Assembly: GCF_046533115.1 (NCBI RefSeq) | Contig: NZ_JAJQRC010000011.1 | Location: forward strand, 1 to 64,000 | Length of the DNA: 64,000 nt | Origin: JAIRMO01 sp046533115 | GTDB taxonomy: Bacteria > Spirochaetota > Spirochaetia > Treponematales > Breznakiellaceae | Reading direction: 5' to 3' | In this document: piece after piece, positions 25,801 through 34,561 of the stretch | How the letters are laid out: every line of letters begins with the position of its first letter | Position numbering within the stretch: position 1 is the first letter of the stretch | Made by a program: the position numbers and the translations under genes | Notes under the pieces: model-generated | What the model saw: the letters and a program-made list of their open reading frames with translations, nothing else | Databases searched by the model: none | Told to the model about the DNA's origin: nothing

Positions 25801-28769
25801 TTGAAACCTTTTATGGTATTCCATACGTTGCCGGCATTGTCTTGTCGCACCCCGTGCGGGTGCGTGGATTGAAACTGGTACACCTTGCCTATCGTATTGA
25901 GGTACTCCCGGGTCGCACCCCGTGCGGGTGCGTGGATTGAAACATAGGGAGATAGAATATGAAAATTAAGGATTTAACCGTCGCACCCCGTGCGGGTGCG
26001 TGGATTGAAACTTTATTTATTAATAGCTAGCTTAACATGACAGTGAAGTCGCACCCCGTGCGGGTGCGTGGATTGAAACATTTCAAGGTATGGTTCATTG
26101 TCATACTTACTATATTGTCGCACCCCGTGCGGGTGCGTGGATTGAAACCCGCTGCGGGACGCCAGGTATTCCAGGTTAAGCCCCGTCGCACCCCGTGCGG
26201 GTGCGTGGATTGAAACCGGGTATGCCTATACGGTAAACGATGCCGATTCCCGTCGCACCCCGTGCGGGTGCGTGGATTGAAACTTGACCTACTGGAGGCA
26301 ATAAAAGAGCAACTTTGTCGCACCCCGTGCGGGTGCGTGGATTGAAACAAGCTATAGTGATGATGATAAGATACTTGTGGTAGTCGCACCCCGTGCGGGT
26401 GCGTGGATTGAAACATCTCAAACCTGCCGAGGCATGTTTACATCGGAATGTCGCACCCCGTGCGGGTGCGTGGATTGAAACACCTTGAAATTGCTCCGCG
26501 CCACATTATTGGCTGCGTCGCACCCCGTGCGGGTGCGTGGATTGAAACTTGTTAAACATGCTGGTTATCTCAGCATAACTACGGTCGCACCCCGTGCGGG
26601 TGCGTGGATTGAAACGTGTCCAAGTTGATGACAAGATTCAGCAAGCTTCGGGTCGCACCCCGTGCGGGTGCGTGGATTGAAACTTGATATTAAGCGGGTG
26701 TCTCAATATGACATTGGTAGTCGCACCCCGTGCGGGTGCGTGGATTGAAACTTGTCGAAACTCAACCGCACTTAATTCCTGGATACGTCGCACCCCGTGC
26801 GGGTGCGTGGATTGAAACCTTTCCGGCCTCAGGCGTTCAGAGATTTTTGCCCTCGTCGCACCCCGTGCGGGTGCGTGGATTGAAACCTTTCCGGCCTCAG
26901 GCGTTCAGAGATTTTTGCCCTCGTCGCACCCCGTGCGGGTGCGTGGATTGAAACAGGAATCCCGGTACTGCGGTGGTTTTGCCGCCCAGTCGCACCCCGT
27001 GCGGGTGCGTGGATTGAAACAGGTTCAGAACGCCGAACACCGCCACTAAAGCGGGTGGCACCCCGTGCGGGTGCGTGGATTGAAACCCATTTACGTCTAT
27101 CCTGTCGATAGTCAGATCGTCGTCGCACCCCGTGCGGGTGCGTGGATTGAAACATCCCCTCAAGGCGCATGGCATCAACCAGGCCGTTGTCGCACCCCGT
27201 GCGGGTGCGTGGATTGAAACCAGTATTTTTGTATATTTATTTGAAGAAGGGATAGTCGCACCCCGTGCGGGTGCGTGGATTGAAACCTCGTGTTCCTCCC
27301 ATAATTCAATATCCTTTGGGGTCGCACCCCGTGCGGGTGCGTGGATTGAAACTAGCCCAAAACTCATAAGCGCCGTCAGGCCCGGCAAGTCGCACCCCGT
27401 GCGGGTGCGTGGATTGAAACCTTTAACAGGAAATCTAATTTCCCCTGCTTGTGCAGTCGCACCCCGTGCGGGTGCGTGGATTGAAACACGTTCTCAGCCA
27501 GAAGTTCCGGCTGCTCAGTCCTGTCGCACCCCGTGCGGGTGCGTGGATTGAAACATTTCGTCAAGCAAGCTGTTAATAACATCCAAGCATGTCGCACCCC
27601 GTGCGGGTGCGTGGATTGAAACAGCAACATGCTCCATTGCCATTTCCATATATTCACGTCGCACCCCGTGCGGGTGCGTGGATTGAAACCCGTTATTTCC
27701 CAGCATAACCAGCATCCGGCCTGTGTCGCACCCCGTGCGGGTGCGTGGATTGAAACTTTACCGAGTCAAGAACAGCTTTCCAGTTGGTAGCGTCGCACCC
27801 CGTGCGGGTGCGTGGATTGAAACTAGCGACCCGTCGGTCCTGGACAGCGGCATTCGGGGTCGCACCCCGTGCGGGTGCGTGGATTGAAACTTGGCCGACT
27901 GAAAAGAAGCATACATAGCTATCCGCGTCGCACCCCGTGCGGGTGCGTGGATTGAAACTCAATAAGCGTCTCAATAAGCCGCCGCCCCTCTTTGTCGCAC
28001 CCCGTGCGGGTGCGTGGATTGAAACCCGATGGCCAGTTTTCGTCCAATAGTCCGCAGCTTGAAGTCGCACCCCGTGCGGGTGCGTGGATTGAAACAGTCG
28101 TGGGAGGGGAAGCTCCCGGAGAGTAATAACGTCGCACCCCGTGCGGGTGCGTGGATTGAAACTGAAACCTTGCCATAAAAACTCCTTAAAATAATTTGTC
28201 GCACCCCGTGCGGGTGCGTGGATTGAAACCAGTCGTGGTCGTAGGTGTACGGATCGGGGACCCGGGTCGCACCCCGTGCGGGTGCGTGGATTGAAACCTG
28301 GTAATCCTCAAAAAACTCCTGGAAAGGCGGGAAGTCGCACCCCGTGCGGGTGCGTGGATTGAAACTATGTTTCGGGATGTACCATTACCGATTTTGTTTC
28401 CGTCGCACCCCGTGCGGGTGCGTGGATTGAAACCCTCGTGGTTTTGGAAAGCTGGGTATTATCCCGAATGTCGCACCCCGCACGGGTGCGTGGATTGAAA
28501 CATATGTTTCTGTGACTGAGTGAATTAATATATGAGTCGCACCCCGCACGGGTGCGTGGATTGAAACATAAACCGTATTGATAAAAAATACTTCCGTCAT
28601 CAAGTCGCACCCTGCACGGGTGCGTGGATTGAAACCGTGCAATTCGGGCTGCCCGTTTTTCCGATTGATCGTCGCACCCCGTGCGGGTGCGTGGATTGAA
28701 ACTTGTACTTCTCGTTGTAGATGTCTTGGTTCGACACGTCGCACCCTGCACGGGTACACATATCGTAAC
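22881..28769 (+). CRISPR. Type I-C CRISPR array, 88 repeats and 87 spacers
   Basis: I counted 88 repeats of 32 bases, starting GTCGCACC, with stem arms GCACCC/GGGTGC and ending GTGGATTGAAAC. The start-to-start distance is 65-70, so spacers are 33-38 bases. Nearly all repeats are identical. Changes: one base at 24769 (GTTCG for GTGCG), one at 27055 (GTGG for GTCG), a loop change CGTGC to CGCAC at 28470 and 28536 and to TGCAC at 28604, and a badly decayed last repeat at 28738. The spacer at 26819-26854 is repeated exactly at 26887-26922. Transcription runs from the cas2 side. The repeat type matches the subtype I-C cas genes. The many open frames through the array are artefacts of the repeats. 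Confidence 0.98.
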
Positions 28770-28857
28770 AACTGATCCTGCTTGCAAGACGCTGCATCCA
28801 CCCCCGGGACGGGTAGGCAGGAGACTACGCCCCGGTCGCCTTTTCGGGGATGGTGGG

Positions 28858-29391
28858 TTATACGGCCTGGTAACCTGCCTGGATAGCCTCCACGTTGAGG
28901 GGGATAAATTTGTGTTTGTCCGGGGAAAAGAATTTTTTGAGGATTTCCTCGATTTCCGTAATAGCCAGCGCGCCGGTGAGTTTGGCCATGGCTCCGAGGG
29001 CCACCATATTGGCGAACCGGGGGTTCCCGATTTTTTCCGCCATGTCCTGGGCCTCAATCTTTACCACCTTGATATCCTTCCGTTGGGGATCGTCCTTGAC
29101 CAGGGTTGCATTGATCAACATGAGTCCCCCGGGTTTAAGGATACCCTCACAGAGGGGGAGGGAATCGGGGTTCATCACCAGCACCGAATCAGGAACCGTC
29201 ACCAGGGGGCTGGCGATCTCCTCGTCCGAAACAATAACCCCGGCCCGGGCAATGCCCCCCCGTTTTTCCGCCCCGTAAAAGGGGAAAAAGGTTACGTTTT
29301 TGCCCTCCTTCATGGCGCAATACACCCAGATTTGCCCCAAGGAGATGATCCCCTGTCCGCCGAAACCGGCGAAAAAAGATTTTTCCGTCAT
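28858..29391 (-). CDS. 2-oxoacid:ferredoxin oxidoreductase, gamma subunit
   Basis: The 177-residue gamma (POR/KOR C-type) subunit of a four-subunit 2-oxoacid:ferredoxin oxidoreductase. It opens SFFAGFGGQGIISLGQIWVY, with the family G-F-G-G-Q-G motif, then FPFYGAEKRGGIARAGVIVS and PDSVLVMNPDSL. It overlaps the beta gene by 4 bp. The enzyme oxidatively decarboxylates a 2-oxoacid to an acyl-CoA and reduces ferredoxin, or runs in reverse. It is the last gene of the operon, 88 bp from the end of the CRISPR array. Confidence 0.9.
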   Translation of the reverse strand: MTEKSFFAGFGGQGIISLGQIWVYCAMKEGKNVTFFPFYGAEKRGGIARAGVIVSDEEIASPLVTVPDSVLVMNPDSLPLCEGILKPGGLMLINATLVKDDPQRKDIKVVKIEAQDMAEKIGNPRFANMVALGAMAKLTGALAITEIEEILKKFFSPDKHKFIPLNVEAIQAGYQAV

Positions 29392-30167
29392 TGAACCGCC
29401 TCCTTGACCGTTTCAGCCGCCCCCGCTAAGGTGTTTTTGATCTCCCCTAGGGGGAAAAAGGGGATCATGTTTTGTTCCAGCCATTCCACCGAGGGGACCG
29501 GTTCCATGCCCCAGTTGGTGGGGCATGGGGAAAGAACCTCCACCATGGTAAAACCGATACCCCGCATTTGGGCCTCCAGGGCCTTCCGGATGTAAGATTT
29601 GGTCTTTCGGATATTGGCGGCGTTGTTTACCGCTCCCCGGGCAAGGTAACGGCTTCCCTCCAGGCTGGCGAGCAATTCGGAAACCCGGATAGGATACCCC
29701 ATCCCCGCCGCTTCGGGGTCCCGGCCCCGGGGAGCGGTGACCGCCTTTTGGCCCACCAGGGTGGTGGGGGCCATCTGGCCGCCGGTCATGCCGTAAATGG
29801 CGTTGTTCACAAAGATGGTGGTAAATTTTTCCCCCCGGTTTGCCGCATGGATCATCTCCGCGGTACCAATAGCCGCCATGTCCCCGTCCCCCTGGTAGCA
29901 GATAACAACGTGATCCGGCAGGACCCGCTTGATCCCCGTAGCCGCCGCAGGGGTCCGGCCATGGGCCGGCTGAACCGAATCAAAGTCAAAGTAGAGGTCC
30001 GCCCAAATAGCGCAGCCCACCGGGTTGGTGATGACGGCCTTTTCCCGCAGGTTCATCTCGTCAATAAGTTCGGTGATGATCCGGTGTATGACCCCGTGGC
30101 CGCAGCCCCCGCAGTATTTGGTCGGGACATCGTATAAACTTTTGGGGTGTCCGTATAGTTGTTTCAT
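29388..30167 (-). CDS. 2-oxoacid:ferredoxin oxidoreductase, beta (TPP) subunit
   Basis: A 259-residue thiamine-diphosphate-binding subunit. It has KYCGGCGHGVIHRIITELID near the N-terminus, the GDGDMAAIGTAEMIHAANRG motif with the metal/TPP-binding G-D-G and the following N (NNAIYGMTGGQMAPTT), and CPTNWGMEPV near the end. This is the layout of Vor/Kor beta subunits. It overlaps both neighbours by 4 bp, giving strict co-expression. Confidence 0.92.
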   Translation of the reverse strand: MKQLYGHPKSLYDVPTKYCGGCGHGVIHRIITELIDEMNLREKAVITNPVGCAIWADLYFDFDSVQPAHGRTPAAATGIKRVLPDHVVICYQGDGDMAAIGTAEMIHAANRGEKFTTIFVNNAIYGMTGGQMAPTTLVGQKAVTAPRGRDPEAAGMGYPIRVSELLASLEGSRYLARGAVNNAANIRKTKSYIRKALEAQMRGIGFTMVEVLSPCPTNWGMEPVPSVEWLEQNMIPFFPLGEIKNTLAGAAETVKEAVQ

Positions 30168-31243
30168 CCTTTCCTCCCAAGTATCTGTTTCACCTCGTTA
30201 AAGACCTCTTCCTCTGTGGGGATGATTCCGCCGCAGTGACCCAAAAGATGTACCGGGGCCTTACCCAGGACCGCAAGGTTTACATCAACCACCAGTTGGC
30301 CTAAACTCATCTCCACCGTAAGGAAGGGCTTCCCCGAAGCGGCAATTTGGGCGAGGGGTTCTGCGGGGAAGGGCCACAGGGTGATGGGCCGAAACACCCC
30401 CAGGTTAATCCCCGCCTTTTCGGCAAGTTTTCTTGCCCCCTGGGCAACCCGGGCGGCGGTACCGTAGGCAACCAGGGTCAGGTCCGCTTCCCCCGTGGGC
30501 CCAATTTGCTCATACCGGATTTCTTTTGCCGTTATCTCATCGTACCGGACAAACCGGGCTTTGGTTTTAGCCTCCAATTCCTCAGGAACCAGATGTATGG
30601 AACTGATATGCCGGGACGCCCGCGGGGCAGCGGCCATATTTCCCACCGCCCAATCCCGCTTGGGCAGATCCGTCAGGGGACGCTCCGGGGGCAGGACTAC
30701 CCCTTCCATCATCTGGCCTATCATACCGTCCGCCAGGACAATGACCGGTACCCGGTACTGATCCGCCAGGTCAAAGGCCAGATAGGTCAGGTCCGCACAT
30801 TCCTGAACGCTTTTGGGGGCCAGGACAATACAGCGGTAATCCCCGTGACCGCCCCCCCGGGTCGCTTGTATATAGTCGGCCTGGCTGGGGGCGATGGAAC
30901 CCAGGCCCGGACCGCCCCGGACCACATTAACCACCACTACGGGGATATCCGCTCCGGCGGCATAGGATATGCCCTCTTGTTTTAGGCTGATCCCGGGGCT
31001 GGATGAGCTCGTCATAGCCCGGGCTCCCGCGGCGGAGGCGCCGTAAACCATGTTGATCGCCGCCACCTCACTTTCCGCCTGGATGAAGATCCGGCCCTTT
31101 TCCAGCATGTGTTTAGCCATATAGGCGATAATTTCATTTTGGGGGGTGATGGGATACCCAAAATAGGCGTTGCAGCCCGCCCGGATTGCCGCTTCGGCAA
31201 TGGCGTCATTCCCCTTCAACAGCAGTTTCTCCGTATCCCTCAT
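30164..31243 (-). CDS. vorB: 2-oxoacid:ferredoxin oxidoreductase, alpha subunit (VorB-like)
   Basis: A 359-residue alpha subunit. LLKGNDAIAEAAIRAGCNAY and FGYPITPQNEII are the classic pyrimidine-binding domain opening, followed by the QAESEVAAINMVYGASAAGA glutamate loop and SSSSPGISLKQEGISYAAGA. Sequence and gene order (ferredoxin, alpha, beta, gamma) fit the type annotated as 3-methyl-2-oxobutanoate dehydrogenase VorB, which would oxidise branched-chain 2-oxoacids. A 2-oxoglutarate preference cannot be excluded. Confidence 0.9.
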   Translation of the reverse strand: MRDTEKLLLKGNDAIAEAAIRAGCNAYFGYPITPQNEIIAYMAKHMLEKGRIFIQAESEVAAINMVYGASAAGARAMTSSSSPGISLKQEGISYAAGADIPVVVVNVVRGGPGLGSIAPSQADYIQATRGGGHGDYRCIVLAPKSVQECADLTYLAFDLADQYRVPVIVLADGMIGQMMEGVVLPPERPLTDLPKRDWAVGNMAAAPRASRHISSIHLVPEELEAKTKARFVRYDEITAKEIRYEQIGPTGEADLTLVAYGTAARVAQGARKLAEKAGINLGVFRPITLWPFPAEPLAQIAASGKPFLTVEMSLGQLVVDVNLAVLGKAPVHLLGHCGGIIPTEEEVFNEVKQILGRKG

Positions 31244-31470
31244 ACCTCAGCTCCTTCCAATTCATACACCTCAATACACACATCGGGGCACACCGCAAAA
31301 CAGTTCCCGCAGGCTATACATTTTTCCATATAAATAGCCTTAGACGGATAGGAACCGGAGGAATTCGGCAGGGTATCCTCCGCTAAAACCTTGGATGGAC
31401 ACGCACGGATGCAGAGAAAACACCCCTTGCATAGTTCCCGATCGATGATGACTTTACCTCGCCTGGCCAT
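31240..31470 (-). CDS. 4Fe-4S ferredoxin-type subunit of 2-oxoacid oxidoreductase
   Basis: A 76-residue protein with two 4Fe-4S binding motifs, CKGCFLCIRACP and CIACGNCFAVCP, the delta subunit that passes electrons out of the enzyme. It opens MARRGKVIIDRELCKG. GGAGGAG lies just before the ATG. It is the first gene of the minus-strand four-gene operon and overlaps the alpha gene by 4 bp. The upstream DNA holds the three-hairpin element. Confidence 0.92.
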   Translation of the reverse strand: MARRGKVIIDRELCKGCFLCIRACPSKVLAEDTLPNSSGSYPSKAIYMEKCIACGNCFAVCPDVCIEVYELEGAEV

Positions 31471-31523
31471 GGGCCTCCTCCATTCACTGTAAATTAGGAT
31501 TACTGCTATTTTTTTAAAGATTG

Positions 31524-31640
31524 AGCTTTTCCCAAAACTCGGTTAGTTTTGGGAAAAGCTTCAGAAAAAGCGGTCTAAAGCCCGCTTTTTCATATAAATC
31601 TAAGGTAGCTTTCCCAAAAACTGAAGTTTTGGGAAAGCCT
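31524..31640. repeat. Three-hairpin dispersed element
   Basis: Stem 1 is perfect over 16 bp (31524-31539 with 31545-31560) and contains TCCCAAAAC/GTTTTGGGA. Stem 2 is GAAAAAGCGG (31564-31573) with CCGCTTTTTC (31582-31591), which looks like an intrinsic terminator on both strands. Stem 3 (31608-31619 with 31627-31638) again has TTCCCAAAA/TTTTGGGAA. The same arrangement recurs at 48383-48502, and single parts recur at 36780-36808 and 59795-59818. It lies between the barrel gene and the oxidoreductase operon, both on the minus strand. The rest of 31471-31777 has only a small AGGGGT/ACCCCT hairpin at 31694-31712. Confidence 0.8.
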
Positions 31641-31777
31641 CGATTAAGACAGTTTTGAAACTTCGATTTTAAAGCCAGTTCGATTTTTATACAAGGGGTA
31701 TGTTCAACCCCTCGCTTGAAATACCCTCATTGCGGAACCGCATATACATACCATGCCTTTTTTATGCGTACCGGTCC

Positions 31778-33631
31778 TTACGGAAAAATCTTGAAGCCCA
31801 GGGAAAAAATCACCCCCACATTGGGCTTGTATTCGGGATCATCATCGGAAACAAAGTGAAAACTCCGGTCTTCTTCCGATCCTTCGGGAGCGCCGGTAGC
31901 GGTAAATTGGGTTACCACAATCCCAAAGTCCCCATAAACGGATATGGGTATTTTTTTGGTTTTAAAGCTATAGGCCCCGCCGATCTTAACCACATGGTTC
32001 CACTGATAAACCCCGTCCCTAAGGAAATATTTCTTGGTATTGTTATTCTTCTTGAGCATTTTATCCTGTGGGGAGGAGCCGTCTACCCGGCCGGATCCGT
32101 ATTCCACGCCGTGGCGGATTAATTGGTACTGAACATGGGCCTTGGCCTCGGGGAGGAACATGGATTCCATGTGCAGGAGAATTTCATCGCTATTGGGGGG
32201 CAGATAGTAACCCAGGGATTCGCCGTTATTCATGTAAGCGGTATCGATCAAAACCGAATGCCAGGGGGTGGAGGTGTATTCATGGGTATAACAGTAGGGT
32301 TCAATCTTGGTGTACTGCAGCTTGACCGAGGCAAAGGGAAGCCAGGGGAGCATAATGCGTACCCCGCCCTGAAGGGCGTACATTTCCCGGTCCAGAATAA
32401 AAAAATCCCGCTTTAAATTTATCTCGTCCACGAAAAGGGAACCCCATAGTTTACCGATCCCCGGTATGCGGTACTCCAGATTGGCAAAAAGCGCCAGGTT
32501 ATCAAAATCGCCGATATTGTTCTGGTAAAAATAGTTACTGTTTACCGGAAAAATATACCCCAGATCAAAGCGCTTGGGCCAGACCGTGGCGCTGCCGAAA
32601 TCAAAATGGAAACGCTCTTTGGAATTGAGCTCCACCATAGCCAGGGAAAACAAATTCTGAAAAGAGGACGCATCGTCCCACTGATCGCGGATCTTTTGGT
32701 ATTCCAGGGCGCCGGTGAGGAAGGAGAAGTACAGCCAGGGGGCGGCGATGGCGGTTCCTTCCAGGGCCATAAAGGGCCGGGCATGACTGTTCATGAAAAG
32801 GCTCATGCCATTCTCCCCGGGGCCCCAGTCCCGCCGCATCCGTCCAAACCGGAACTGTAACCGGTTATCCGCGAAGGCCGTTCCGATTTCCGAGATAATT
32901 TCATAACCAAAGGCAAGGGTATCGGGCCATTCACCGTAACTGGAAAGATCATTGGGCTTAAAAACCGCCGCCTCCCAGACCTTAGTAAAACTATAGGGGA
33001 AGTATGCCGGGATGGAAAATACCGATGAGTAGGTTGGCGGATCGGTGGGGGGATCGGCATCCTTGGGATCAAAGTACGGGGCATTGGGCATCATCCCAAG
33101 AAGGTCCCGGTCAACCTTGAGGATCCCCCCCCGGACATTAAAATTGTAGGAAAGGTAGTTACCGATATCCCCCCCCAGATAGACGGTCCCCATATTGGTC
33201 GTTCCGATTTTACCGGTCCCGGTTACATTAATATCGCTTTGCCAAGAGATGCCCGCATCCAGGGAATAATGCGAATCCTTGGGGAGGGGGCGGTCCAGAT
33301 AATGGCTCCCCCGCTGCAGGTCCAGCCCCGGTTTTCGCTCAAAATCCGCCAGGGCGGCCGAAACAATGTCCCGTTCCACCGGTGAGTTGAGCCCCGGTTC
33401 CGCGCTGAGGATCTCCCGGAGGAGCCGCCGGATCGTCAATTCCTGCCAGGGCTTTGCCGATGGGGGATGACTGATGATACCCCTAAAAACAGCATGCTCA
33501 ATAACCCCGTATACTGCATGATCCAGGGGTACCGAATTATACTGTTGGGCGCTTACGGTCAATACCGCGGCAATAAAAAAGAGGATGCTCCCCAGAGCCG
33601 TTACTTTCAATGACCTCAAAATTTTTCCCAT
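31778..33631 (-). CDS. Outer-membrane beta-barrel protein, Wzi-like
   Basis: A 617-residue exported protein. It has a signal peptide (residues 1-29, ending VSAQQ), then a helical segment with PWQELTIRRLLREIL, then a long run of alternating aromatic beta-strand phrases (SLDAGISWQSDINV, LSYNFNVRGGI, LQFRFGRMRRDWGPGENG, WLYFSFLTGALEY). It ends VGVIFSLGFKIFP with a terminal aromatic residue, as in barrel proteins. The FGRMRRDWGPG...L motif resembles capsule-assembly Wzi/porin-like proteins common in treponemes. Specific function unknown. A candidate start region follows a run of A/T after the +strand gene; it is monocistronic. Confidence 0.72.
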   Translation of the reverse strand: MGKILRSLKVTALGSILFFIAAVLTVSAQQYNSVPLDHAVYGVIEHAVFRGIISHPPSAKPWQELTIRRLLREILSAEPGLNSPVERDIVSAALADFERKPGLDLQRGSHYLDRPLPKDSHYSLDAGISWQSDINVTGTGKIGTTNMGTVYLGGDIGNYLSYNFNVRGGILKVDRDLLGMMPNAPYFDPKDADPPTDPPTYSSVFSIPAYFPYSFTKVWEAAVFKPNDLSSYGEWPDTLAFGYEIISEIGTAFADNRLQFRFGRMRRDWGPGENGMSLFMNSHARPFMALEGTAIAAPWLYFSFLTGALEYQKIRDQWDDASSFQNLFSLAMVELNSKERFHFDFGSATVWPKRFDLGYIFPVNSNYFYQNNIGDFDNLALFANLEYRIPGIGKLWGSLFVDEINLKRDFFILDREMYALQGGVRIMLPWLPFASVKLQYTKIEPYCYTHEYTSTPWHSVLIDTAYMNNGESLGYYLPPNSDEILLHMESMFLPEAKAHVQYQLIRHGVEYGSGRVDGSSPQDKMLKKNNNTKKYFLRDGVYQWNHVVKIGGAYSFKTKKIPISVYGDFGIVVTQFTATGAPEGSEEDRSFHFVSDDDPEYKPNVGVIFSLGFKIFP

Positions 33632-33784
33632 AAATTAATATTAGTGGATAGCCCGGGACTTATCAAGGGGAACTCAGGACCGCTCCGGCAAAAAAGGACC
33701 GTTCCGGCGTATAGACAGCCGCATAAAACAATGGTAAAATAGTTTGGAATAATCTTATGTATGCATAGGGAGGAGCTCATTATT

Positions 33785-34303
33785 ATGTCTAAAATTGTGT
33801 ATTCGTTGAAAAACGGCATTAAAGCTACCGTAATATGTGAAGATGATAGACCATTTGAGAAGTTTCCCAAGATCACCTTTACCCAGCCACTATTTCCCGA
33901 TATAGTCCAAGAATACGATAATAAAGGCAATCTGGTAAAATCCTATAAACGCCGGGAGTCTTCTGCGGGGAAAGAGATCGAAACGGAGAAACCTGCCAAG
34001 AAGCCGACGGTAGCATCCGGTACCGATAATGCTTTTCAACGATATTATCAAAAATGGGAAGAAGAAACAGCGCTTATGCCTTCCTCCGATATGTTTGAGA
34101 ATGCCAATTACAAAGCGATAATAGCTATGGGCTGGAAGGCGGTTCCCTATATAATTGAACAATTACGAAAAAAACCATGTCAATTATTTAATGCGTTACG
34201 GCAAATTACCGGTGTTTATCCCATAAAATCCGGTCATGTGGGACTCATGGATGAAATGGCTAAAGACTGGATTGAATGGTATGATTCATCCACAAAAACT
34301 TAG
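33785..34303 (+). CDS. Small conserved hypothetical protein
   Basis: No function assigned. About 172 residues from the ATG at 33785, chosen for GGGAGGAG ten bases upstream. The C-terminal half has the pattern YKAIIAMGWKAVPYIIEQLR, then LFNALRQITGVYPI and a terminal KDWIEWYD. I recall this pattern from small proteins found beside toxin-like genes in several bacteria, but no toxin partner is adjacent here. The N-terminal half is a short beta-rich piece (TVICEDDRPFEKFPKITFTQ) joined by a charged linker. Codon use is less GC-rich than that of the his genes that follow. Confidence 0.6.
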   Translation: MSKIVYSLKNGIKATVICEDDRPFEKFPKITFTQPLFPDIVQEYDNKGNLVKSYKRRESSAGKEIETEKPAKKPTVASGTDNAFQRYYQKWEEETALMPSSDMFENANYKAIIAMGWKAVPYIIEQLRKKPCQLFNALRQITGVYPIKSGHVGLMDEMAKDWIEWYDSSTKT

Positions 34304-34388
34304 GTATGCCGGCAGCCTGCGGCGCCTGATTAGCAGGGCCGTTTGCCGGGCAAACTGCCGGGGGGTTTAACCGGAACCATGCGGCAGC

Positions 34389-34417
34389 TTGACGCTTTTT
34401 ACGGTTTCCGGTATACT
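34389..34417 (+). promoter_or_regulatory. Promoter of the histidine operon
   Basis: TTGACG (34389-34394), a 17-bp spacer, then TATACT (34412-34417): close to the sigma-70 consensus. Transcription should begin around 34423-34425, right at the ATG of the leader peptide. Confidence 0.85.
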
Positions 34418-34423
34418 AAGACC

Positions 34424-34483
34424 ATGAACCGGATTTTGGGATACCATCATCACCATCAGGAATACTCTTTGGGGGCAGCTTAG
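34424..34483 (+). CDS. hisL: Histidine operon leader peptide
   Basis: A 19-residue frame, MNRILGYHHHHQEYSLGAA, with four consecutive His codons (CAT CAT CAC CAT), ending at TAG 34481-34483. It starts seven bases after the -10 box, so the transcript probably begins at or within a base or two of the ATG and the peptide would be read from a leaderless mRNA. It precedes a terminator and hisG, the arrangement of the enteric his attenuator: when charged His-tRNA is scarce the ribosome stalls at the His codons and the antiterminator forms. Confidence 0.85.
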   Translation: MNRILGYHHHHQEYSLGAA

Positions 34484-34497
34484 GATCCGGCGTTTTG

Positions 34498-34552
34498 CAC
34501 GGTAATCTAGCCGTGGGCTCGGAACTGGCTTCCGGGTTCACGGCTTTTTTTT
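34498..34552 (+). terminator. Histidine operon attenuator
   Basis: The terminator stem AGCCGTG (34509-34515) pairs with CACGGCT (34539-34545), with inner pairs CGGAA/TTCCG, followed by eight T (34545-34552). The competing antiterminator CACGG (34498-34502) can pair with CCGTG (34511-34515), which is part of the terminator arm. The two folds are mutually exclusive, as attenuation needs. hisG starts ten bases later. Confidence 0.85.
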
Positions 34553-34561
34553 GGAGTATAT

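Noticed and set aside
22816..28801. Many open frames of 60-310 codons on both strands through the CRISPR array, with repeated phrases such as SIHAPARGAT or RTPCGCVD
   Set aside because: They are translations of the 32-bp repeat in various frames and change frame with spacer length. No ribosome sites. Not genes.
28365..29057. A 230-codon minus-strand frame bridging the array end and the oxidoreductase gamma gene
   Set aside because: It is an out-of-frame reading of the gamma-subunit gene continuing into the CRISPR repeats.
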